From positions 1 through 61,929 of the forward strand of contig CAJTPB010000011.1 of the NCBI GenBank assembly GCA_910578065.1: a stretch of 61,929 bases of DNA. The letters are read 5' to 3'. The position numbers and the translations under genes are program-made. The notes under the pieces are model-generated. The model made no database searches, was not told where the DNA came from, and was given only the letters and a program-made list of their open reading frames with translations. The DNA comes from an uncultured Christensenella sp. Its GTDB lineage: Bacteria > Bacillota > Clostridia > Christensenellales > Borkfalkiaceae. Shown here one piece after another: positions 25,464-32,568 of the stretch (position 1 is its first letter; every line of letters begins with the position of its first letter).

Positions 25464-25823
25464 ATGAGAACGCACGAATCGGAAGAAATGTATTTAGAAA
25501 CAATTTTATTGCTGAAACAGCGTAAGGCGAACGTGCGCTCTGTCGACGTAGTGGAAGAATTGGGCTATGCGAAATCGAGCGTTTCTCGCGCGGTGAATCT
25601 TCTTGTAAAAAAAGGTTTTATCGCAATCGACGGAGCAGGCGATATTTCGCTTACCGCTGTCGGGCAGAAAAAGGCGGACGATATTTACGACCGTCACCGC
25701 GTGATCACCGAAGTTTTAATGAATTTGGGTGCGGATCGCGCTTTGGCGGAAGCAAACGCTTGCCGTATCGAACACGTTATTTCGGACGATATGTTCGATA
25801 TTCTTAAAAAATCCATTCAATGA
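25464..25823 (+). CDS. DtxR/MntR-family metal-dependent regulator
   Basis: 119 residues. Winged helix at residues 5-60 (SEEMYLETILLLKQRKANVRSVDVVEELGYAKSSVSRAV is the hallmark N-terminus). The dimerisation/metal-binding part has RHRVITEVLMNLG and ANACRIEHVISDDMF with metal ligands (His, Glu, Cys). There is no SH3-like third domain, as in MntR and IdeR short forms. No metal transporter is adjacent, so the sensed metal is unknown. Confidence 0.88.
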   Translation: MRTHESEEMYLETILLLKQRKANVRSVDVVEELGYAKSSVSRAVNLLVKKGFIAIDGAGDISLTAVGQKKADDIYDRHRVITEVLMNLGADRALAEANACRIEHVISDDMFDILKKSIQ

Positions 25824-25830
25824 TCGTTCA

Positions 25831-25856
25831 GCGCCCGACCGTTTTCGGTCGGGCGC
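25831..25856. terminator. Hairpin after the DtxR-type gene
   Basis: GCGCCCGACCG / CGGTCGGGCGC, 11-bp stem with a TTTT loop. No T-run directly after it, so termination is uncertain. Confidence 0.45.
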
Positions 25857-25941
25857 GCATTGCGTCCTTTTTATCGGGGCGGGTACTTAGGCAATCGGCG
25901 GAATTTTCCGTTGAAATAAAATACAAAAGTGAGAGTTTGTT

Positions 25942-27390
25942 ATGCAAATGATTTACGGCGTAAACGACAGACCCAAAGCAGGGCAGCTTGTGCTGTTCGC
26001 GATTCAGCAGCTTTTGGCGATCATCACGGCGACCATCGTCGTGCCTGTTATCGTCAACGGCGCGGCAGCGGCGCAGGGGCTCGATATTCGTTTGGACCCC
26101 GCAGCCGCCCTGTTCGGCGCGGGCGTGGGCACCCTTGTGTATCTGCTGTTTACCAAGCGGAAAAGTCCCGTATTCCTCGGCAGTTCGTTCGCCTTTTTAA
26201 GTTCGCTTACCACGGCGGTCACCTGCGGGTATTGGGGCATTATTATGGGTACGGTCATTGCGGGGCTTGTATACGTTGCGATCGCCCTTGTCATTATGTT
26301 CGTCGGTTCCGCGTGGGTAAACAAATTGCTTCCGCCCGTAATTATCGGGCCGACCGTCGCGTTGATCGGGCTTTCCCTTGCGGGGAACGCTGTCGGCGAC
26401 GTAATGAAGGCTTCCGCTACGGGCAATCCCGATAATTTGATTGCGATTTTGTGCGGGATCGTCACCTTCTTCGTCGTCGTGATCTGTTCGGTAAAGGGAA
26501 CAAAGACGATGCGCCTTGTGCCTTTCGTCATCGGTATTGTAGCGGGGTACGCGCTCGCTTCCGTGTTTACGGGAATCGGGCATGCGGCAAAGGCGGATTA
26601 TTTGAAGATCGTCGACTATTCCGCGCTCGTAAACAACTTTTCCGACCTTTCGTTTACCAGCTTTTTGGATTATCCCAAATTCACCTTTTTGCACGGGTGG
26701 GATCTAAGCGGGCAGGAATTTTTAACCGTATTCATCGCTTACGCGCCCGTCGCGTTCGTCGTTTTGGCGGAACATATTGCCGATCATAAAAATATCGGCT
26801 CGATCATCGAAAAAGATTTGATCACCGACCCCGGACTTCACCGCACCTTGCTCGGCGACGGCGTGGGCAGTTTGGTGGGGGGATTTTTCGGCGGCTGTCC
26901 GAATACCACTTACGGCGAATCGGTCGGCTGCGTAGCGATCACACGCAATGCTTCGGTCATCACCATTATGGCGGCGGCGATCCTTGCGATCATCGTTTCC
27001 TTCGTAAGCCCCGTTGTGGCATTTATCAACACCATTCCTTCCTGCGTAATGGGGGGCGTTTGCCTTGCATTATACGGCTTTATCGCGGTAAGCGGTTTAA
27101 AAATGCTGCAACCCGTAGACTTAAACGAAAACCGCAATCTGTTCGTCGTAAGCGCGATTTTGATCGCAGGCGTGGGCGGACTTGTTTTGAACTTCGGAAA
27201 AGTGCACGTAACGTCCGTTGCGACGGCGCTGATTTTGGGCATCGTCACCAATTTGATTTTAAAGCCTTGGAAAAAGGAAAAGCCCGCGGCGGTACAATCG
27301 ACGGAAGCGGTCGCGGCGAGCACGGAAGAAAATGCAGAAGATAATAAAGAAACGCAAGAGGAGGAAGAGGAACATGACAAAGCTGAATAA
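25942..27390 (+). CDS. uraA: Uracil/xanthine permease (NCS2)
   Basis: 482 residues, about 14 membrane segments. NCS2 landmarks: the QQLLAIITATIVVPVIV segment at the start, LGSSFAFLSS, the TM8 region with AEHIADHKNIGSIIEKDL, and TTYGESVGCVAITRNAS. The charged C-terminal tail (Glu-rich, about 40 residues) is longer than usual. The gene overlaps upp by 17 bases, which strongly suggests uracil as substrate. Confidence 0.93.
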   Translation: MQMIYGVNDRPKAGQLVLFAIQQLLAIITATIVVPVIVNGAAAAQGLDIRLDPAAALFGAGVGTLVYLLFTKRKSPVFLGSSFAFLSSLTTAVTCGYWGIIMGTVIAGLVYVAIALVIMFVGSAWVNKLLPPVIIGPTVALIGLSLAGNAVGDVMKASATGNPDNLIAILCGIVTFFVVVICSVKGTKTMRLVPFVIGIVAGYALASVFTGIGHAAKADYLKIVDYSALVNNFSDLSFTSFLDYPKFTFLHGWDLSGQEFLTVFIAYAPVAFVVLAEHIADHKNIGSIIEKDLITDPGLHRTLLGDGVGSLVGGFFGGCPNTTYGESVGCVAITRNASVITIMAAAILAIIVSFVSPVVAFINTIPSCVMGGVCLALYGFIAVSGLKMLQPVDLNENRNLFVVSAILIAGVGGLVLNFGKVHVTSVATALILGIVTNLILKPWKKEKPAAVQSTEAVAASTEENAEDNKETQEEEEEHDKAE

Positions 27391-28012
27391 CGTATTTATT
27401 TTCGATCACCCGCTCATCCGCCATAAGGTAGCGATTTTGCGCGACGAAAAAACGGGGATGAAAGAGTTTCGCGAACTGATCGAGGAAATCACCACCCTGA
27501 TGACGTACGAGAGTATGCGCGACGTAGAAACGGTGCCCGTTCAGGTAAAAACGCCGTTAGAAGTTACTACGCAGTATAAGGTGCCCGAACAGAGCGTAGT
27601 CATCGTGCCCATTCTGCGCGCGGGGTTAGGTATGGTGAACGGCGTTCACACGCTGTTTCCCACGGCAAAAGTGGGGCATATCGGCATGTATCGCGACGAA
27701 GAAACGTTAGAACCGCACGAATACTATTTTAAACTTCCCGAAGGAACGGAAGAAAAAACGGTGTTTGTCGTCGATCCTATGCTTGCAACGGGCGGTTCCG
27801 CTTGCGACGCGATTACCGCGTTGAAGGCGCGCGGCTGCAAAAAAATTAAGCTGATGTCCATTATCGGCGCGCCCGAAGGGGTGGAAAAGGTGGCAAAAGC
27901 GCATCCCGACGTGCCCGTTTACGTTTCGACGTTAGACAGATGTTTAAACGAAAACGGATACATTCTGCCCGGGTTAGGCGACGCCGGCGACAGATTATTC
28001 GGCACGAAATAA
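27374..28012 (+). CDS. upp: Uracil phosphoribosyltransferase
   Basis: 212 residues from ATG 27374, with GAGGAAGAGG upstream inside the uraA end. Type I PRTase: VIVPILRAGLGMVNG, the PRPP loop VVDPMLATGGSACDAI, and the C-terminal uracil hood PGLGDAGDRLFGTK. It salvages uracil to UMP. uraA-upp forms a pyrimidine-salvage operon. Ends at a strong terminator. Confidence 0.97.
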   Translation: MTKLNNVFIFDHPLIRHKVAILRDEKTGMKEFRELIEEITTLMTYESMRDVETVPVQVKTPLEVTTQYKVPEQSVVIVPILRAGLGMVNGVHTLFPTAKVGHIGMYRDEETLEPHEYYFKLPEGTEEKTVFVVDPMLATGGSACDAITALKARGCKKIKLMSIIGAPEGVEKVAKAHPDVPVYVSTLDRCLNENGYILPGLGDAGDRLFGTK

Positions 28013-28056
28013 TTATATTTATAAAACGGTCGTTTATTTTAGCATATTGTACATAA

Positions 28057-28086
28057 CAAGCCCCGCTTTAAATTAAGCGGGGCTTG
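28057..28086. terminator. Bidirectional terminator, upp / hydrolase
   Basis: CAAGCCCCGCTT / AAGCGGGGCTTG, 12-bp stem between convergent genes. Confidence 0.8.
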
Positions 28087-28088
28087 GT

Positions 28089-28823
28089 TTATTTCGTACA
28101 CTTTTTAAGAAAGGAAAGAAGCAACCGAAAAACTTTTTCGTTTCCCTCTTCGGAAAACCCGTGCCCTTCGTTCGTAAAATAATGCAATTCCGCATTCGGG
28201 TAATTTTCAGACGCACGTTCAGCGTAGCGAAAGGGAACGATCGCATCTTGTTTTCCGTGTAAGATCATAACGGGTTTTTCAAACGTTTTCGGCGCGGCAA
28301 AGTCGATTGCGCGGGCAGTTAAAAAGAAATTACGCCCCAATTCCATGCCCCAGTGATCGAGGCGTTCGGGAATGTCCGCGGCATTCGGAAAGCGTTTGTT
28401 CCAATCGTCCGCAATGCACAGGGCGGGGAATAGTAAGATCAGCCCGTTTATCGATCGGGGGATTTCTTCCGCTAAAAGCGCGCTGACTGCGCCGCCCATG
28501 CTTGCGCCGAACAAAAAGAGTTCGGCAACGTTTTGTCTGTTTTTCAGTTCATTCACTGCGGCAAGCAAATCTTCCTTTTCGGTAAAAAGGGTCATTTCCG
28601 TTGTGGGGAATCCGCTTGCATCCCGCGTGCTTCCGCCGCAAAAGGTAAAGCAAAACGCGCCGATCCCGCGTGCGGTCAATGCTTCCGCCATACGGGAAAA
28701 ATCGGACTCGTGCCCGTTATAGCCGTGGCTAAATATAACGAGCGGAAATTTTTCCTGTTCGGGCGCGTACAGCGTGCCGAGCACCTTCCTGTTACGGTGG
28801 GGAATTTCGAGTTTCTCTTTCAT
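28089..28823 (-). CDS. Alpha/beta-hydrolase
   Basis: 244 residues. Oxyanion region IFSHGYNGHESDF, nucleophile elbow FGASMGGAVSALL (about 108), acid GKQDAIVPF (about 192) and the catalytic His in NEGHGF. Most like serine-aminopeptidase S33/dienelactone-hydrolase-type esterases. No signal peptide. It follows aroA by only a few bases with AAGGTG before its ATG, so it is in the aroA transcript; I see no functional link. Confidence 0.85.
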   Translation of the reverse strand: MKEKLEIPHRNRKVLGTLYAPEQEKFPLVIFSHGYNGHESDFSRMAEALTARGIGAFCFTFCGGSTRDASGFPTTEMTLFTEKEDLLAAVNELKNRQNVAELFLFGASMGGAVSALLAEEIPRSINGLILLFPALCIADDWNKRFPNAADIPERLDHWGMELGRNFFLTARAIDFAAPKTFEKPVMILHGKQDAIVPFRYAERASENYPNAELHYFTNEGHGFSEEGNEKVFRLLLSFLKKCTK

Positions 28824-28826
28824 CGT

Positions 28827-30101
28827 TCACCTTGTAATTTCTTCTAAAATATCAAAATAGTTTTCGAACGTCTTGCGGCAGCAAAGGGGATCTTCTACGG
28901 TTACAAAGCCCGTTTTCAGTCCCGCAAGCGCAAACGCCATGGCAACGCGGTGATCGCCGTGCGGATCTACCTTTCCTTTGTGCAGGGGCGCAGGGGTAAT
29001 AAATATGTTTTCCCCGTCCGAATATGCGTGCGCTCCGAGTGCGTTCAAATTTTCGCAGATGGCGGCAATCCTGTCGCATTCCTGCAAGCGAATATGCCCG
29101 ACTTTGCGCAATACGGAAGGGGTTTCGGCAAACGCCGCAAGCACCGCCGCCGTCATCGTTTGGTCGGAAAAATCGGTAAAAACGGCGTCGAATCCCGTAT
29201 AAGAAGAAATTTCGCTTCCGTCCGCCGTAAGTCCTTTGGGTGTTTGAAAAAAGCGCACGCCTTTTTCTTTTAACAGTTCGAGGAACTGCATATCTCCCTG
29301 CATGCTGTTTTGCCGCACGCCCGCAACCGTAACCGTTTCGCCGCACAAAAGGGATAAAGCGTAAAAATAACACGCGCCCGAAACGTCCGGCTCGATCGCG
29401 TATTCCGCAGGCGGATCTTGCGCGGGGAACACGGTGATCGCGTTATCTTTTTTTTGAAAGGGGATATGAAAGGCTTTCAGCATATTCAGCGTAATGCCCA
29501 AATAACTGCCCTGCGTGCGCGCGCCCGTTAAAGCAACGGTAAGCGGCTTTTTTCTTACGCCTGCCGAAAGAAGCAGCGCGCTTGCAAATTGCGAACTTTT
29601 ATCGGTATTCACCGTAACGCAATCCGCTTGAAAGCCTTGCGAGCGAAGGCGAAAGGGAAAGCGGTCTTGCTCGCGCAAACAGGTTACGGAAACGCCCGCT
29701 CCCCGCAGCAGATCGAGCAGTTCTTTCATGGGGCGTTTTCTCATTTGTTCGGAAGAGTCGAGCGTATAATCGCCGCCGCAAAAGGCGAGCGCGACCGTCA
29801 AAAAGCGGGCGGCGGTTCCCGCGCTGCGCACGTTTAACGCGGCGTTTTTTACGGGGATATCCCCGCCGCAACCGTAAACGGTAAAGGCGTTTTCTTCCTC
29901 GTCGATGCGAATGCCGAGCGCTTGCAGACATTCCGCAAACGCGCGGGTATCCTCGCCGAGCGCGCCGCCCGTTAAGCGGACGGTTTTCGAAGAGAGCGCG
30001 GCAAGCAAAAACGCGCGGTTGGTAATGCTTTTGGAAGCGGGCGCGTTTACGCAAATGCCCTTTTCGTGCGCGCGGTAAATTTTCGGCGTGTAGCTGTTCA
30101 T
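28827..30101 (-). CDS. aroA: 3-phosphoshikimate 1-carboxyvinyltransferase (EPSP synthase)
   Basis: 424 residues, two-domain EPSP synthase. Landmarks: NAPASKSITNRAFLLAAL (10-30), LNVRSAGTAARFLTVALA, PDVSGACYFYALS, the FTDFSDQTMTAAVLAAF catalytic Asp, QECDRIAAICENLNALGA and HGDHRVAMAFALAG. Sixth step of the shikimate pathway. Promoter geometry leaves at most one base before the ATG. The rest of the chorismate pathway is not adjacent; tyrA lies 5 kb away. Confidence 0.96.
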   Translation of the reverse strand: MNSYTPKIYRAHEKGICVNAPASKSITNRAFLLAALSSKTVRLTGGALGEDTRAFAECLQALGIRIDEEENAFTVYGCGGDIPVKNAALNVRSAGTAARFLTVALAFCGGDYTLDSSEQMRKRPMKELLDLLRGAGVSVTCLREQDRFPFRLRSQGFQADCVTVNTDKSSQFASALLLSAGVRKKPLTVALTGARTQGSYLGITLNMLKAFHIPFQKKDNAITVFPAQDPPAEYAIEPDVSGACYFYALSLLCGETVTVAGVRQNSMQGDMQFLELLKEKGVRFFQTPKGLTADGSEISSYTGFDAVFTDFSDQTMTAAVLAAFAETPSVLRKVGHIRLQECDRIAAICENLNALGAHAYSDGENIFITPAPLHKGKVDPHGDHRVAMAFALAGLKTGFVTVEDPLCCRKTFENYFDILEEITR

Positions 30102-30108
30102 ATTTTAC

Positions 30109-30136
30109 AGTATAGCGCAAACGCAAAAAATGTCAA
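30109..30136 (-). promoter_or_regulatory. aroA promoter (leaderless)
   Basis: Minus strand TTGACA (30136-30131), 16 bp, TATACT (30114-30109), ATG at 30101, eight bases after the -10. Confidence 0.75.
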
Positions 30137-30175
30137 GAAAAACGGGCGAAGCGCAGGAAAGCGCGGGCGATTTTC

Positions 30176-30204
30176 TTGTAAAAACAGCCGCGTTATGGTA
30201 TAAT
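30176..30204 (+). promoter_or_regulatory. Promoter of the YgjP-type peptidase / met genes
   Basis: TTGTAA (30176-30181), 17 bp, TATAAT (30199-30204); a normal leader with AGGGGG before ATG 30237. Confidence 0.7.
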
Positions 30205-30236
30205 GATTCGTAACGGAAACGCAGGGGGATCACGGT

Positions 30237-30866
30237 ATGGAATATCGCATCGTACGGGGAAAACGCAAATCCCTTTCCCTAACCGTAACGCGCGCGGGGG
30301 AAGCGGTCGTGCGCGCGCCCGTCGGTTATCCCGCCGATAAGATCGAAGCGTTTGTAGCAAAGCACTTAAACTGGATCGAAAAGCGTTTGCAAGAGCGCTC
30401 TGCGCCCCCGCTCGATTGCATGCAGGGAAGCCGCGTTTCGCTGTTCGGAAAAGAGTACGTCGTAGATACAGGCAAGCCTGCCGTAGAAGGCGGGCGCATT
30501 TATCTTCCCGCAGAAAACAGAGAAGAGGCGTTTTGCCGCCTTTTGAAAAAACTGACTTTTCAAGTCATGGGAAATATGACGGAACAAATCGCAAACGCGT
30601 ACGGGTTTTTGTACGAGCGCGTGCGCGTATCTTCTGCGCGCGGCAGGTGGGGCTCGTGCAGCCGCAAAGGAACGCTTTCTTATTCCTTTCGCAACGCGTT
30701 TCTTTCTGTCGAACTTGCCGAATACGTTTGCGTGCACGAACTGTGTCATACGCAAATTTTTAACCACAGCGCAATGTTTTGGAAACGGGTGGAAAGCGTT
30801 CTGCCCGATTATAAACTGCGGCGCAAAAAACTGAAAGAGAACGGCGGGTATATGAATTACCTGTAA
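30237..30866 (+). CDS. YgjP-like metal-dependent hydrolase (M48/DUF45)
   Basis: 209 residues. N-terminal beta-rich part (YRIVRGKRKSLSLTVTRAGE...), the RGRWGSCSRKGTLSYSFR segment (about 138), and the zinc site VCHELCHTQIFNHSAMFW (about 162) with HExxH and a third ligand. Small cytoplasmic WSS1/SprT-like metalloprotease family of unsettled function. First gene of a run into metF. Confidence 0.88.
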   Translation: MEYRIVRGKRKSLSLTVTRAGEAVVRAPVGYPADKIEAFVAKHLNWIEKRLQERSAPPLDCMQGSRVSLFGKEYVVDTGKPAVEGGRIYLPAENREEAFCRLLKKLTFQVMGNMTEQIANAYGFLYERVRVSSARGRWGSCSRKGTLSYSFRNAFLSVELAEYVCVHELCHTQIFNHSAMFWKRVESVLPDYKLRRKKLKENGGYMNYL

Positions 30867-30876
30867 GGGAACTGTT

Positions 30877-31740
30877 ATGAAAATTTCGCAATTATTAAAG
30901 AAGGGAAAGCCGATGCTTTCCTTCGAAGTATTTCCGCCCAAAACGCAAAGCGGATTTGCTTCCGTAGGAAAAGCGGTGGAAGAAATTTGCGCGCTTCGCC
31001 CCGATTTTATGTCGGTCACGTTCGGAGCGGCGGGTACGACAAGCGATTACACGTTAGAAGTGGCAACGCGCATTTCCTCGTTGGGGGTAACGCCGTTGGC
31101 ACATTTAACGTGCGTAAATTCTACCGAAGAGAAGATCGCTTCGCTGCTTTCGCGCATGAAAGGGGCGGGGGTGGAAAATATTATGGCGCTTCGCGGGGAT
31201 ATTCCCGCCGAGGGGGAAAGCGTTTCCCGCGCTTTTTTGCACGCTTCCGATTTGGTGGAACGCATTCGGGCAGAGGGCGGATTTTGCATCGGGGGCGCGT
31301 GCTATCCCGAGGGGCATATCGAATCGCACACGCGCGGCGACGACGTGCGCTATTTAAAAAAGAAGGTAGACGCGGGTTTAGACTTTTTGACCACGCAAAT
31401 GTTTTTCGATAACAACGTGCTGTACAACTTTTTATACCGCATTCGGGAAGCGGGAATTACCGTTCCCGTAATTGCGGGCGTTATGCCCGTTACCAACGCC
31501 GCGCAGATTGCGCGTATCTGCGCCCTTTCGGGAACGTATCTTCCCGAACGGTTTAAGCGGATCGTAGACCGTTACGGCGACGATCCCGCGGCAATGACGC
31601 AAGCGGGTATCGTATACGCGGCGGAACAGATCATCGATTTATATGCAAACGGCATTCCCGCAGTGCACGTGTATTCCATGAACAAACCGCAGGTCGCCGC
31701 CGCGCTTTGCAACTTGTTAAGCGAGATCGTAGGAAAATGA
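30877..31740 (+). CDS. metF: Methylenetetrahydrofolate reductase
   Basis: 287 residues, TIM barrel: LSFEVFPPKTQSG at the start with the catalytic Glu, SVTFGAAGTT, IMALRGDIP, DFLTTQMFFDNN and PVIAGVMPVTN. FAD-dependent reduction of 5,10-methylene-THF to 5-methyl-THF, the methyl donor for MetH. It overlaps the MetH reactivation gene as ATGA. AAGGGA precedes the ATG. Confidence 0.96.
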   Translation: MKISQLLKKGKPMLSFEVFPPKTQSGFASVGKAVEEICALRPDFMSVTFGAAGTTSDYTLEVATRISSLGVTPLAHLTCVNSTEEKIASLLSRMKGAGVENIMALRGDIPAEGESVSRAFLHASDLVERIRAEGGFCIGGACYPEGHIESHTRGDDVRYLKKKVDAGLDFLTTQMFFDNNVLYNFLYRIREAGITVPVIAGVMPVTNAAQIARICALSGTYLPERFKRIVDRYGDDPAAMTQAGIVYAAEQIIDLYANGIPAVHVYSMNKPQVAAALCNLLSEIVGK

Positions 31741-32396
31741 TCGATACGGCATATTACGAAAAAATCGATTTTTCCGTTACGGAAGCACTGCGCTATCTCG
31801 GTATGCGCGGCGCGGAAGCGGATGGGGAAACGCTACGCGTTTTGGAAGAAGCGCGCGCAGAGGCGGAACAAGCGCTAACGCCCGCCGTACGTTATACGGA
31901 AGCGGAAATCGTGCGCGGCGGGGAAGAATTGCGTCTTTCTTGCATTCGTACGAACAGTGAAGATTTAAAACGCAATTTATTCGGGTGCGAGCGCGCCGTG
32001 CTCTTTTGCGCGACGGTCGGCTTGGGGATTGACCGTCTGCTTGTAAAATACGGCAGAACACATTCGCTGAAATGCGCTCTGTTGCAGGCAATCGGGGCGG
32101 CGTATGCCGAATCACTTTGCGATCGGTTTTGCGGCGATCTGCAAAAAAAGTATAAGGGGTACTATTTGCGCCCGCGCTTTTCCTGCGGGTACGGAGATTT
32201 TCCGTTAAGCGCGCAGCGGGAATTTTTTCAAGCGCTTTCGCCCGAAAAAATAGGCGTAACGCTAAACGACTCGCTGTTGATGTCGCCCTCGAAGTCGGTT
32301 ACGGCAGTCGTGGGGATGGGAAGTATTCCCTGCAAAAGCGGCATAAAAGGGTGCGCCGCGTGTGAAAAAACGGATTGCAATTTCCGTTCACGATAA
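31737..32396 (+). CDS. Stand-alone MetH reactivation (AdoMet-binding) domain protein
   Basis: 219 residues from ATG 31737. It corresponds to the C-terminal activation domain of full-length MetH, which binds AdoMet and reductively remethylates cob(II)alamin. The AdoMet motif RPRFSCGYGDFPLSAQ is at about 149, preceded by LFCATVGLGIDRLLVKYG and followed by LNDSLLMSPSKSVTAVVGMG. A Cys-rich C-terminus (CKSGIKGCAACEKTDC) is unusual and might bind a metal or FeS. It sits between metF and metH, which supports the split-MetH model. Confidence 0.88.
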   Translation: MIDTAYYEKIDFSVTEALRYLGMRGAEADGETLRVLEEARAEAEQALTPAVRYTEAEIVRGGEELRLSCIRTNSEDLKRNLFGCERAVLFCATVGLGIDRLLVKYGRTHSLKCALLQAIGAAYAESLCDRFCGDLQKKYKGYYLRPRFSCGYGDFPLSAQREFFQALSPEKIGVTLNDSLLMSPSKSVTAVVGMGSIPCKSGIKGCAACEKTDCNFRSR

Positions 32397-32397
32397 A

Positions 32398-32568
32398 AAA
32401 AATATCTATTGAAAATAGAAAGAATTTTTTGTTGGTTTGAAAAATGGGGGCAATATTGTAAGCGTTGCGGTGAAATAATGAAACAAGAATATATCTTGTC
32501 GAGAATAGAAAGGATTGTTTGTTAGCTGGGAAAATGGGAAGCGATATTGCAAGCGCTGCGGTGAAAAA
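32398..32568 (+). repeat. Two decayed tandem copies of the metH 5' end
   Basis: Period about 90 bp. The copy from ATG 32478 reads MKQEYILSRIERIVC, a stop, then LGKWEAILQALR and a stop. It aligns over about 29 codons with the true metH start at 32569 (MEKEHILSKIKSGLF...). A more eroded copy begins near 32390-32402 (ATATCTATTGAAAATAGAAAG). TGCGGTGAAAWA recurs before 32478 and 32569. Both copies contain stops. Confidence 0.85.
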